From Pseudoselenomonas ruminantium (lineage in GTDB: Bacteria > Bacillota > Negativicutes > Selenomonadales > Selenomonadaceae), in assembly GCA_015058655.1 (NCBI GenBank), contig SVBX01000002.1, forward strand, positions 1-64,000: a stretch of DNA of 64,000 nt, given 5' to 3'. A model generated the notes under the pieces. The model saw only the letters and a list, made by a program, of their open reading frames with translations, was not told where the DNA came from and made no database searches. Below are positions 23,452 to 32,433 of the stretch, piece after piece (position 1 is the first letter of the stretch; every line of letters starts with the position of its first letter). The translations under genes were made by a program, and so were the position numbers.

Positions 23452-26310
23452 ATGTTTTATCATCTGATCAAGAATAAATGCGAAGAATGGTATCAATCAT
23501 CTGATTGCACAGTGGGTGGGGTTGTAGAATATATAAAATCGGCAGGTTACATGCGGGATGCCCAGCTGGAGGCTATTAAAATATATCTCTTTTTGAAGAT
23601 TGCTGGAGGCAATCGTCCATTGTATGATTTGTTCGTGGAAGGTTTTTTCAATACTTTGGATATTGATGAACTTCCCTTGTCGGTTTCGGCGAGGGAAGCT
23701 TTTAGGGCTAACCCTGCGGCGGTTGCTTTGTATGAGTTTGCTGCCTTTAAGGATGATAGTGGCAATGAATTTTCACCGCAACTGGCCAAGCGTATGAGGG
23801 AAAATCCTTTGGTGGTGGATAGCAAGGAGGCGTTACGCCAGATTTTTGATGGAAAGCATTATACAGAATATCTATATAGTCTTCCTATGGGGGCGGGGAA
23901 GACATTTCTGATGGCAGCTTTTATCTATCTTGACTTGTATTACGCCATGCTTGAGTCGAAAAATCCTGTTTTTGCTCATAATTTCCTTATATTGGTGCCA
24001 TCCGGACTGAAATCCTCTGTGGTGCCCAGCTTGAAAACCATTCAACGCTTCAATCCTGCTTGGGTTTTGGCTGAGCCTGCCGCATCTCAGGTCAAAAAGA
24101 TGCTGAAGTTTGAGTTGCTGGATGCCCAGAAAACTCAAGCCAAGTCTAATAAGGTCAAGAATCCTAATGTCCAGAAAATTGTTCTTCACCAGGCTGACCC
24201 GGATTTGATGGGACTGGTAGCGGTTACCAATGCAGAGAAGGTTATTTTGGACCGCTTGAAACTCAAAGCAGGAGAGATTGATCTATTTGCTGATACCAAG
24301 GATGAGAAGGACCGCCAGGCTAATGAGCTTCGTAATCGTTTGGGCAAGTTGCCCTACCTCGCTATATTCATAGATGAAGCACACCATGCAGCTGATGACG
24401 ATATCAAGCTTCGGGGCGTGGTGACGAATTGGACACAGACTGGTGGCAACATAAACTCGGTGGTGGGCTTCTCTGGCACTCCTTATCTGGTCAGGCCCAT
24501 GAAGATTGAATTAGGGGAGAAATTGGGCTTTAAGTCGGAGGAAATTCCCACTATTGTTTACTATTACCGTTTGGTGGATGGCATAGGTAATTTCTTGAAA
24601 CGTCCTACTGTAAAGAGAGCGGTGCAGGGAATGGAAAGCGTGGCCATCGTCAATGAAGGTTTGCGGGAGTTTTTTAGGCGTTACAAGGATGTGCGTTATG
24701 AGGATGGAACGCTGGCTAAAATTGCCGTTTTCTGCAGCAATATCAAGAATCTGGAAGGAATCTACAGTGATGTGGCCGCTATTGTGGAAGAGACGGGACT
24801 GAACCCTGAAGAGGCAATTCTGAAATTCCATCGCGGCAACAAGGAATTCAAAGCCCCGGAAGGAGCACAGCTGGAGTTTGATTCCCTTGATACGGATGTA
24901 TCGAAAAAGCGTGTAATCCTGCTGGCCGAGATTGGCAAGGAGGGCTGGGATTGCCGCAGTCTAACGGGAGTTATCCTTTCTCAGAAGGGGGCTTGCCCTC
25001 TGAATAAAGTCTTGCAGACTTCTTGCCGTTGTCTGCGTCAGGTGACGAAGGAAAGCGCAGAATCGGCCCTTATCTATCTCAATGAGGACAATGCTGTTCT
25101 CTTGGAAAAACAGTTGAAAAAACAGCATCATCTTACAGTGTCAGAGTTTGAGCGTGGCAATGAAAAGGGCAAGACCACGATTAGGCGCTATGACCGCACA
25201 GAGGTTCTTGGACTTCCCAAGGTAGAGTTTGTCCAGTTAGAAGTGGAATATACATTGGAGCGGAGCAGGAAGGTCAAGAATATAGACAAGGAAATACGGG
25301 CGGCAGTTTCGTCTGAGGCTCGCCGCAAGACTGAGCTTATAGAGCAGGATTTTGCCGGTTCAATCCGTGAGCGTTCGCAAATTTCCTATGGCATAGTGAG
25401 GAAGGAACCGGCGGTTTTCGCTTTTTTCCTTCAGCAGATTGCCAAAGAAAGTTTTGGCACTTTGGCTATGGATGTTTTGCAGGAACATGAGCCAGCACTG
25501 CGTGAAGTGTTCGATGAGATAACGGCTGAGGAAGAAGGAATGCTGTACTATCGGGGAGATATTGTCCCGTCGGTGGTGCGCAGCAATATCCGCAAGGCCT
25601 TTGTCGAAGAGTGGCATTACAAGACTAGGCAGGAACAGATTCCCCAGGAGTCCAGTCTGCTGAGGGTGGAGAATTTTACGCCGGAAGTGCTGACGGCGGA
25701 GCCACAAAAGTATTATCCCGAAACGGAAATGGTCGAGAAAATAATCCGTAATGACAGGGGCGAGTTTGTGCTGAGCGAGAAGCTGCAGCAGGCGATTGAG
25801 TTGCTGATGGACATTGACCCCAGGAAAGCCGAAGAACTGAAAAGGGAGCAAGGGATGCCCTCTGGCAGTGACCGTTCCTATCATTACTTGCCATATCACA
25901 TGGATAGCAATTTTGAGATAGAATTTTTGAAGGAACTGTTGCCGGACGAGATTTTGGCCCAAAGAAATTTGGAAGTTTATTACAATGGTGACCGTAGCCT
26001 GACGGAGTTCCGTATCAAGTGCTATGAAAAGCAGGGGCGGGACTATCGCTATGTGGGCATGTATACGCCGGATTTCCTTATCTTGCAGAGGGTGAAGGGA
26101 AAGATAGCCAGGGCTGTCATTGTGGAAACCAAGGGCAGTCTTTATGCCAATGACCCAAATTTTGCCAAGCGGAAGGCCTTTATGGAAACAACTTTCCGCA
26201 AGCTGAACCCTAATTTTGACTATCTGTATTTGGAAGATACGATGCCCTCTTATGAACGGCGGCAAATAACCCATGAGAAAATAAAGAAGTTTTTCCAGGA
26301 GGCACATTGA
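23452..26310 (+). CDS. Type III restriction endonuclease subunit (Res)
   Basis: This restriction subunit of a type III system moves along DNA by ATP hydrolysis and cuts between unmodified sites. Its 952 residues carry helicase motifs: Walker A PMGAGKTFLM near residue 146, DEAH box FIDEAHHAADD near residue 306, SGTPYLV, and a C-terminal helicase part with KEGWDCRSL. At the C-terminus a PD-(D/E)XK nuclease is visible: MYTPDFLI then VIVETKG (residues about 868-895). GGAG lies before ATG 23452. The modification gene overlaps its stop (TGATG). Here res comes before mod; in many type III loci mod is first. Confidence 0.88.
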   Translation: MFYHLIKNKCEEWYQSSDCTVGGVVEYIKSAGYMRDAQLEAIKIYLFLKIAGGNRPLYDLFVEGFFNTLDIDELPLSVSAREAFRANPAAVALYEFAAFKDDSGNEFSPQLAKRMRENPLVVDSKEALRQIFDGKHYTEYLYSLPMGAGKTFLMAAFIYLDLYYAMLESKNPVFAHNFLILVPSGLKSSVVPSLKTIQRFNPAWVLAEPAASQVKKMLKFELLDAQKTQAKSNKVKNPNVQKIVLHQADPDLMGLVAVTNAEKVILDRLKLKAGEIDLFADTKDEKDRQANELRNRLGKLPYLAIFIDEAHHAADDDIKLRGVVTNWTQTGGNINSVVGFSGTPYLVRPMKIELGEKLGFKSEEIPTIVYYYRLVDGIGNFLKRPTVKRAVQGMESVAIVNEGLREFFRRYKDVRYEDGTLAKIAVFCSNIKNLEGIYSDVAAIVEETGLNPEEAILKFHRGNKEFKAPEGAQLEFDSLDTDVSKKRVILLAEIGKEGWDCRSLTGVILSQKGACPLNKVLQTSCRCLRQVTKESAESALIYLNEDNAVLLEKQLKKQHHLTVSEFERGNEKGKTTIRRYDRTEVLGLPKVEFVQLEVEYTLERSRKVKNIDKEIRAAVSSEARRKTELIEQDFAGSIRERSQISYGIVRKEPAVFAFFLQQIAKESFGTLAMDVLQEHEPALREVFDEITAEEEGMLYYRGDIVPSVVRSNIRKAFVEEWHYKTRQEQIPQESSLLRVENFTPEVLTAEPQKYYPETEMVEKIIRNDRGEFVLSEKLQQAIELLMDIDPRKAEELKREQGMPSGSDRSYHYLPYHMDSNFEIEFLKELLPDEILAQRNLEVYYNGDRSLTEFRIKCYEKQGRDYRYVGMYTPDFLILQRVKGKIARAVIVETKGSLYANDPNFAKRKAFMETTFRKLNPNFDYLYLEDTMPSYERRQITHEKIKKFFQEAH

Positions 26311-28298
26311 TGGCTATTCGTTATATACCTTTTTATCCTGAGCCTATAGAGGGACAGGCGGTGCTGAACAATTTCAAGCGCACTTTGCGCTATCATGGCA
26401 CAGACAAGCTGCAGGACGATTTGCGGCGGGGCATGCCTCTGTATGAGTTGGAGAAAAAGGAAGAAGTGGGCACCCCGGGTGACAACCTTGTCATTCGCGG
26501 CGAGTGCATCTCTGCCTGCGCCTACCTGCGAGAGCAGGGAAAGAAGGTAGATCTTGTCTACATTGACCCGCCTTTTGCCAGCGGGGCAGACTATGCCAAG
26601 CAGGTCTATGTTCGTCGCAATCCCAAACTTGCCGCAGAAATCAAAGCTGCCGGGCAGGAACTGGAGGACGAGGAACTGAGGTCCTTCGAGGAAAAGATGT
26701 ATGGGGATGTGTGGGACAAGGAGAAATACCTCAACTGGATGTATGAGAATCTCACTGCCATTAAAAGTGTTATGAGCGAGAATGCCAGCATTTATGTGCA
26801 TTTGGATTGGCATATCGGGCATTATATGAAGGTTTTGATGGATGAGATATTTGGGGAAGATAACTTTTCCTGTGAAATTGTATGGAAAAGAACTACTTCC
26901 CATGCACAGAGGGAGGGATTTGCACAAATAAATGATAACATTCTGTGTTATCACATTAGCGATGAATACACTTGGAATCCCCAGTATGAGCCTCACTCGC
27001 AAGAGCATATAAACAGGTATTACACGAACATAGATGAGGAGGGCAGGAAGTATGCCCTTGATAACTTAACTGCTCCTGGAGCAGGTGAGGCAAGGTCGTT
27101 CTTTGGCAAGATGTTGGAACCACCGGCAGGGACACATTGGCGATATTCACAGCAGAATATTGACAAGTTATGTTCTGAGGGCTTGATTGTTATGACTGGC
27201 AACGATAGGCCGAGGTATAAGCGGTATCTTGACACATTGCCTGGCAGAGTTATTAGTTCCTTATGGGAAGATATACCACCTGTCAATTCTCAAGCAAGTG
27301 AACGAATTGATTATGCAACCCAAAAACCTGAAGCGTTGCTTGAACGTATTATAAATGCCTCTTCTAACGAGGGAATGCTAATAGCCGATTTCTTCGGTGG
27401 CAGTGGCGTGACGGCGGCGGTGGCACATCGTTTGGGGCGCAAGTTTATCCATGTTGATATAGGTGTCAACTCCATGCAGACTGTTCGCGACAGGCTGAGG
27501 GCGGCGAAGGCTGGCTTCTCTGTGCTGGAAATTAAAGACGGCGTCCAGCTCTATCGCAATCCTGTACAGACTATGGACAAAATCAAGCAGCTTATTCCTG
27601 GCCTAAAAAATGAAGATGCTGTGGATGAGTTCTGGGAGGGGGTTATCGAGGACAGTCGTTATGGCATGATGCCTGTCTATGTGCCAAACCTGATGGACGA
27701 TACATCCAAGCTCCTTACCAAGGATTTGATGAACCGCATCCTGCGTGAGGCCCTGCCTGATTTGCCAAATAATGTGAAGCGGGTGGTTATTTATTACATT
27801 GACATCGAAGATGAGGATTCCATCCGTAAATTTATCGCTGAGGATGACAGCAGTGACATCGAAATCGAGTTGCGGGATATGAAAGCACTTTTGGACGATA
27901 TGGTTCTGGAGGATAAGGCAGAGTTTTCCTTGGAGGGCGGAGAGCAGGAACTGTCCTATACCGTGAGAATCAAATCTTTCCTGAGTGACAGGCTGGCGCA
28001 GAAGATAAGCGAATATAACCAAAAGGCTTTGGCCAACGCCAAGAAAAAATATAAACCTATTGCTCTTAGTGAGGAAGGCCTGGAAACCATAGAAGCCCTG
28101 AGCCTTGATTGTACGGCATCTGAAAAGGGCGCTGTTTGGCATAGCGATGCAGAAATAAAAATAGACAAGCTCGGCTATGTGATACGGGATGGCAGTAAGA
28201 CAGCGGATTTCTGGGACGGGACAATTTCGTCAGTGAAAAAACCCTTGCGTTTGAAAATCCGCAATATCTGCGGTGATGAAACTATATACCAACTTTGA
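26310..28298 (+). CDS. Type III DNA modification methyltransferase subunit (Mod)
   Basis: This 662-residue DNA methyltransferase (N6-adenine or N4-cytosine type) gives sequence specificity to the type III system. The beta-class order is seen: catalytic DPPF in LVYIDPPFASGADY near residue 86, then the SAM-binding FFGGSGVTAAVA near residue 361. The catalytic motif is DPPF rather than the commoner DPPY. Between these lies the target-recognition domain, and its DNA (about 26850-27390) is more AT-rich than both flanks. ATG 26310 overlaps the res stop and follows AGGAGG; an in-frame TTG at 26307 is less likely. The gene ends at a strong terminator. Confidence 0.88.
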   Translation: MAIRYIPFYPEPIEGQAVLNNFKRTLRYHGTDKLQDDLRRGMPLYELEKKEEVGTPGDNLVIRGECISACAYLREQGKKVDLVYIDPPFASGADYAKQVYVRRNPKLAAEIKAAGQELEDEELRSFEEKMYGDVWDKEKYLNWMYENLTAIKSVMSENASIYVHLDWHIGHYMKVLMDEIFGEDNFSCEIVWKRTTSHAQREGFAQINDNILCYHISDEYTWNPQYEPHSQEHINRYYTNIDEEGRKYALDNLTAPGAGEARSFFGKMLEPPAGTHWRYSQQNIDKLCSEGLIVMTGNDRPRYKRYLDTLPGRVISSLWEDIPPVNSQASERIDYATQKPEALLERIINASSNEGMLIADFFGGSGVTAAVAHRLGRKFIHVDIGVNSMQTVRDRLRAAKAGFSVLEIKDGVQLYRNPVQTMDKIKQLIPGLKNEDAVDEFWEGVIEDSRYGMMPVYVPNLMDDTSKLLTKDLMNRILREALPDLPNNVKRVVIYYIDIEDEDSIRKFIAEDDSSDIEIELRDMKALLDDMVLEDKAEFSLEGGEQELSYTVRIKSFLSDRLAQKISEYNQKALANAKKKYKPIALSEEGLETIEALSLDCTASEKGAVWHSDAEIKIDKLGYVIRDGSKTADFWDGTISSVKKPLRLKIRNICGDETIYQL

Positions 28299-28303
28299 TA
28301 TTG

Positions 28304-28342
28304 ATAGCAGTGAAGCCGGTGGTGGCTCACTGCTATTTTTTT
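28304..28342 (+). terminator. Terminator of the res-mod operon
   Basis: ATAGCAGTGA (28304-28313) pairs with TCACTGCTAT (28327-28336) and is followed by seven T. It lies 6 nt after the mod stop. Confidence 0.9.
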
Positions 28343-28426
28343 GAAGGCAATTTTGCAGCAGTAAAGGGAATGACGGGACAGATAGAGAATTTAAAAGCAA
28401 ACAGGTCATTGGGGAGGGGGAATCAA

Positions 28427-29800
28427 ATGGAACGGGATGCCCATTACTATGAGGAAAAGGCAGAAGAATTCAAGCTGGCAGGTGATGCCGAAGGAGTGGC
28501 GGCGGCCCTCTATCAAGCGGCGGCGCATGACAGGTATCTGCGCAGCCAGCGGCAGCATTACTCGGGGTATCTCTTCGCCTTGCATTATCTGGAAGGAATC
28601 GGGGCTGATGATTTGCGGGCGGCTCATCTGGCTTATGGGGAGCTTTATAGGGATGAGGAAGTGCTGCCGCCAGTTGGAGCCTATAAGCATGAGAAAATCC
28701 GTATAGGCTATCTGGCGCCGCGCTTTGTGGAGAGCTCTGCAATGAGGTTTGCCGAGCCGCTTATGCTGGGCCTGGATAGGGATAGATTTGAGGTGTTTGC
28801 TTTTTCCGTTGGGGAAGAAGAGGACAGCTTCATAGTGAGGCTCAAGGAAAATCTTGACAGGCAGGGGGCGGGAGGACATTATTTCTGCCTTTACGGCCTG
28901 TCCCTTGGGGAGGGGGCCTTGGCGGTCAGGGAGAAGGAAATAGATATCCTCTTTGATTTGGGCGGTCATAGCGAGGGCGGTCAGACCTTGATGATAATGG
29001 CAAAGAAGCCTGCTCCTGTGCAGCTTTCGGGGCTGGGCTATTTTGACACCCTGGGACTGCTTGAAGGCATAGTTGATGGCTTTCTGGCAGATGAAGTTTT
29101 GCTGCCTTTGGGAGAAGAAGAAAAGTTTCTCGAGCCGCTTTTCCGCCTGCCGCAGGCTCTGGCCTTTCAACCCACAGCCGCCATGAGAAATTTCCGTGCC
29201 GGACTCGCTTCAAGGAGGACTCAGGGCGGGGTGGTCTTCGGCGTGGTGCAGAACATGCTGAAGATAACGGATTCAGCCTTGAAGGCCTGGGGACGGATTT
29301 TGCAGGATGTGCCGGGGAGCAGGTTGCTTATCAAGGATGTGCTGCCAAAATCGGAACGCATAGAGCGGCTTAGGCAGAGGGCGGATAGCTTGGGCTTGCC
29401 TTTGGAGCGCATTGAGCTCAGGGGCGGCAGCCTGAGTTTCTGGGATATTTACAGGGAATTGGACCTGGTGCTGGATACCTTCCCCTATCCCGGAGGTTAT
29501 ATGACGGCCCTGGCTTTGTATTTCGGCGTGCCGGTGGTGACCCTGCGAGGGGATAGCTACGGCTCACGGTTTGGCGCAGCTATTCTGAAGGCGGCGGGCA
29601 GGGAAGAGTTGATTGCTGATAGCGTGGAGGAGTATGTGGAGAAGGTAATTGAACTTGGCGGTGATGAGATAAAGTTGAGACAGGCGCAGGAACGGCTGTT
29701 TGACGAAATTGTTGATTCATCGTTGCTGGATGTCAGCACATATGTTAGAAAGGTGGCTGAGGAGTTATCATGCCTCCACCGCTTGCGGGGGGGCGCGTAA
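28427..29800 (+). CDS. GT41/OGT-like (SPINDLY-type) glycosyltransferase
   Basis: This 457-residue protein resembles the catalytic half of O-linked GlcNAc transferases (family GT41). It has KIRIGYLAPRFV, DILFDLGGHSEGG, PAPVQLSGLGYFDTLG, a conserved FGVVQNMLKI strand, and the donor-binding region LDLVLDTFPYPGGYMT followed by GVPVVTLRG. The short N-terminal region (about residues 1-85) is helical and may be a remnant of TPR repeats. It likely moves a sugar from UDP- or GDP-sugar to protein; flagellin or surface proteins are possible targets (inference). GGGGAGG lies 7 nt before ATG 28427. The last residues and the stop lie inside the repeat at 29772. Confidence 0.8.
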   Translation: MERDAHYYEEKAEEFKLAGDAEGVAAALYQAAAHDRYLRSQRQHYSGYLFALHYLEGIGADDLRAAHLAYGELYRDEEVLPPVGAYKHEKIRIGYLAPRFVESSAMRFAEPLMLGLDRDRFEVFAFSVGEEEDSFIVRLKENLDRQGAGGHYFCLYGLSLGEGALAVREKEIDILFDLGGHSEGGQTLMIMAKKPAPVQLSGLGYFDTLGLLEGIVDGFLADEVLLPLGEEEKFLEPLFRLPQALAFQPTAAMRNFRAGLASRRTQGGVVFGVVQNMLKITDSALKAWGRILQDVPGSRLLIKDVLPKSERIERLRQRADSLGLPLERIELRGGSLSFWDIYRELDLVLDTFPYPGGYMTALALYFGVPVVTLRGDSYGSRFGAAILKAAGREELIADSVEEYVEKVIELGGDEIKLRQAQERLFDEIVDSSLLDVSTYVRKVAEELSCLHRLRGGA

Positions 29801-29885
29801 GCTGCTTCGAAGTGCATTTTTAATCCTATCATTCCCCCTTCCACCGCCTGGCGGCGGTCCCCCTTCCCCGTTTCACGGGGCAGGC
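29772..29885. repeat. Hairpin element (group 3, copy D), overlapping a gene end
   Basis: It starts GCCTCCACCGCTTGCGGGGG and ends in CCCCGTTTCACGGGGCAGGC, with an inner CCGCC tggc GGCGG hairpin. It is a diverged relative of the elements at 8112, 19138 and 58382. It supplies the last codons and stop of the glycosyltransferase upstream. Confidence 0.6.
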
Positions 29886-29930
29886 ATGGCCGATATGTTT
29901 AGTTTGCTTAGTATTTGCGAGGTTGAATAT

Positions 29931-30764
29931 ATGAGGGACATACTGGAATTCCTTCCTGCAGGGGGATTGCGTCAACGGGCAGATATTCTTGCGGTTGATA
30001 GCAGCCGTTTGCTGCCACGGCTTCGCGCTTTGTGTCCTTATGCCAAGATAACAGCCGTAACTCGCCTGGAGGAAGTGCCGGAACTGCCTGCCCTGCAGAA
30101 TCTTGACATTGAGTGGCATGTCATTGACCAACGGAGGGAAAAACTGCCATTTGAGGAGGAATCCTTTGACTATGTGCTGGCAGAGGAAGCCTTGACTACC
30201 TGCTATGAGCCGTACCTTGAGCTGATGGCTTTGGGCAAGCTCATAAAGGGCACAGGGGAGCTTTTCACTCAGTTTTACAATGTCCGTTACCGGGCGGTAT
30301 TGGAGGCGCTGAAGCTGGGCGAATTCAGTTACCGCGCCGAACATCTCTGGGCCAAGGCAGAGGTGGTGCGGCTTATGGATGATACCCTGTTCAAGGAAGT
30401 ATCCTTCATGCCGGGAGAGCAGGATGGGGAGCGTTTTGAAGAGGAGTGGGAGGCTCTGGGCTTTGACAATTTCAGCCGTGACCTGTCCACTTCTCTCTGG
30501 CTGGTGAAGGCGGGGCGCTCTACTGCCACCGTGGCTAATCTCAAGAGTTTCTACAGTCCTGAGGTGCGGAAGAAAATCTCAAGGCTGCTGCATCGCCTGG
30601 AATATGGGATAGAGGTCGAAGCAGGTCTTTCCGAGCTGGCGGCTCTTTGCCTGGAGCAGCAGATTTTCCAGGAGTACCTGGAGGATTTTATTGATGAAGC
30701 ATGTATTCACAAGAAAAAAGTTTTTTCTTTGCTGTCAGGCAGGAATTTTTTCAATAATCTATAA
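29931..30764 (+). CDS. Degenerate class I methyltransferase-like protein
   Basis: This 277-residue protein has the layout of a SAM-dependent methyltransferase: a first strand RADILAVDSSR, an IDQRREKLPFEEESFDYVLAEEALTTC block like methyltransferase motifs II-IV, and later helices. The first strand lacks the usual GxGxG loop, so activity is uncertain. The C-terminal third is helical with no recognised domain. ATG 29931 is chosen because GAGG lies 8 nt upstream; earlier in-frame ATGs lie near the repeat. It follows the OGT-like gene on the same strand, which suggests a shared role in modifying proteins or glycans. Confidence 0.55.
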   Translation: MRDILEFLPAGGLRQRADILAVDSSRLLPRLRALCPYAKITAVTRLEEVPELPALQNLDIEWHVIDQRREKLPFEEESFDYVLAEEALTTCYEPYLELMALGKLIKGTGELFTQFYNVRYRAVLEALKLGEFSYRAEHLWAKAEVVRLMDDTLFKEVSFMPGEQDGERFEEEWEALGFDNFSRDLSTSLWLVKAGRSTATVANLKSFYSPEVRKKISRLLHRLEYGIEVEAGLSELAALCLEQQIFQEYLEDFIDEACIHKKKVFSLLSGRNFFNNL

Positions 30765-30865
30765 TATAAAGCCTATGGAAGCCCTATGAAATTGTAATCC
30801 GGAGGGGAGGCGACGATTAAGAGGATTGGGGACAAATGGAAACCAGTTAGAATGGGGTGTATTGT

Positions 30866-32284
30866 ATGGTAACTTTCCTTGTGGCTTTGCTGGCACTAAT
30901 ACTAGGTTTTTTCATTTATGGCAAGATCGTGGATACCCTTTTCGGGCCCACTGACAAGCCCACTCCTGCAGTGGTGCACAATGATGGCGTTGACTACATT
31001 CCCCTTCCCACCTGGAAGGTCTTTATGATCCAGCTCCTGAACATCGCTGGCCTGGGGCCTATCTTCGGCGCTCTGGGGGGTGCTATGTGGGGGCCAAGCG
31101 TTTATCTTTGGATTGTGTTCGGTACCATTTTTGCAGGCGGTGTCCATGACTACCTCTCAGGCATGATTTCCTTGCGCGAGGATGGCAAGAGTATCTCTGA
31201 GGTGGTAGGCCATCACATGGGCGGCACCATGCTGATGATCATGCGCGTGTTCGCCGTGGTGTTGCTGGTACTGGTAGGTACCGTGTTTGCCACGGGCCCT
31301 GCCGGGCTCCTTTCCAAGCTCACCGGCGTGGCGGTGACCTATGTGCTGCCCTGCGTGTTCCTTTATTACTTCCTGGCCACACTTCTGCCGGTGGACAAGA
31401 TCATCGCCCGTTTCTATCCCCTGTTCGGCGCCTGCCTGATCATCATGGCTCTGGGCATCATGGCAGCTATGCTTTTTGGTGTGGGCGGTCATCACATGCC
31501 GGAACTGACTCTGGAGAACCTGCATCCCCTGGGAGCAGAAAAAATGCCCATCTGGCCGCTGATGTTCATCACTGTGGCCTGCGGTGCTATCTCAGGTTTT
31601 CATTCTACCCAGTCTCCTATCATGTCCCGTTGCTTGAAGGATGAGCGTCTGGGGCGTCCTGTGTTCTACGGCGCCATGGTGGCTGAGGGCATCATCGCCT
31701 TGATTTGGGCTACGGCCGGTATCACCTTCTATGAGAGCACCGGGGGCCTGGCTGCAGCCATGAAGGCTGGCGGTGCCGGCACTGTGGTCTACGATATCTG
31801 CGTGGGCTTCATGGGCACCGGCCTGGGCGCAACTCTCGCCATGCTGGGTGTCATTGCTTGCCCCATCACTTCCGGCGATACGGCTTTCCGCAGCGCCCGC
31901 CTGACTTTGGCTGACTGGATTGGCATGGAGCAGAAGTTCCCTGCCAAGCGCCTCATGCTGGCTGTGCCTATCCTGGCTATCGGCGGCGTGCTCTCTCAGA
32001 TGGATTTCAACATCATCTGGCGTTACTTCTCCTGGACCAACCAGACACTGGCCATGATTGTCCTCTGGACCGGTGCTGTGTATCTCTATCGCACTAAGCC
32101 CGGGAGCAAGGCCTATCTCATGCCTGCCATACCGGCAACTTTCATGGCAGCGGTGACCAGCACCTATATCCTGCAGGCGCCTGAGGGCTTCCAGCTGGCA
32201 AGTTCCATTACCTATCCGATAGGTATTGTGTTTGCAGTTGTATGCGTGTTCCTGTTTGCCAAGTCTACCTTGATGAAAAAGTAA
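30866..32284 (+). CDS. cstA: CstA-family carbon starvation/peptide (pyruvate) transporter
   Basis: This inner-membrane transporter of 472 residues has many hydrophobic helices. Its conserved CstA features are PTWKVFMIQLLNIAGLGPI, FAGGVHDYLSGMISLR, and SGFHSTQSPIMSRC. It is the short form of the family (E. coli CstA is about 700). Members take up peptides or pyruvate during carbon limitation; which applies here is unknown. ATG 30866 follows GGGGTG; the in-frame GTG 30857 is less likely. The stop codon lies at the start of the repeat at 32280. Confidence 0.88.
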   Translation: MVTFLVALLALILGFFIYGKIVDTLFGPTDKPTPAVVHNDGVDYIPLPTWKVFMIQLLNIAGLGPIFGALGGAMWGPSVYLWIVFGTIFAGGVHDYLSGMISLREDGKSISEVVGHHMGGTMLMIMRVFAVVLLVLVGTVFATGPAGLLSKLTGVAVTYVLPCVFLYYFLATLLPVDKIIARFYPLFGACLIIMALGIMAAMLFGVGGHHMPELTLENLHPLGAEKMPIWPLMFITVACGAISGFHSTQSPIMSRCLKDERLGRPVFYGAMVAEGIIALIWATAGITFYESTGGLAAAMKAGGAGTVVYDICVGFMGTGLGATLAMLGVIACPITSGDTAFRSARLTLADWIGMEQKFPAKRLMLAVPILAIGGVLSQMDFNIIWRYFSWTNQTLAMIVLWTGAVYLYRTKPGSKAYLMPAIPATFMAAVTSTYILQAPEGFQLASSITYPIGIVFAVVCVFLFAKSTLMKK

Positions 32285-32362
32285 CAAAAGAAATCGCGGC
32301 CACGATTTTGTCCGTAAAATCGGATGTGCAAATGCCCATCCATGGGCTGAAGTTTGAATTAT
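32280..32362 (+). repeat. Dispersed structured element, family 2 copy 1
   Basis: After AAAGAAATCGCGGCCACG the element forms two hairpins: CGATTTT/AAAATCG (32303-32322) and GCCCAT/ATGGGC (32334-32347). It aligns with 55815-55909, where both stems are kept but their bases differ. The cstA stop (32282-32284) is within it. Confidence 0.7.
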
Positions 32363-32374
32363 TGGGGCTATTTT

Positions 32375-32411
32375 ATCCGGCCATTTTCTTACGGAAGTGG
32401 CCGGATTTTTT
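32375..32411 (+). terminator. Intrinsic terminator after cstA
   Basis: ATCCGGCCA (32375-32383) pairs with TGGCCGGAT (32398-32406) and is followed by T5. It separates cstA from uxaC. Confidence 0.85.
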
Positions 32412-32433
32412 AAGAATCTTAGGGGGGATAATT

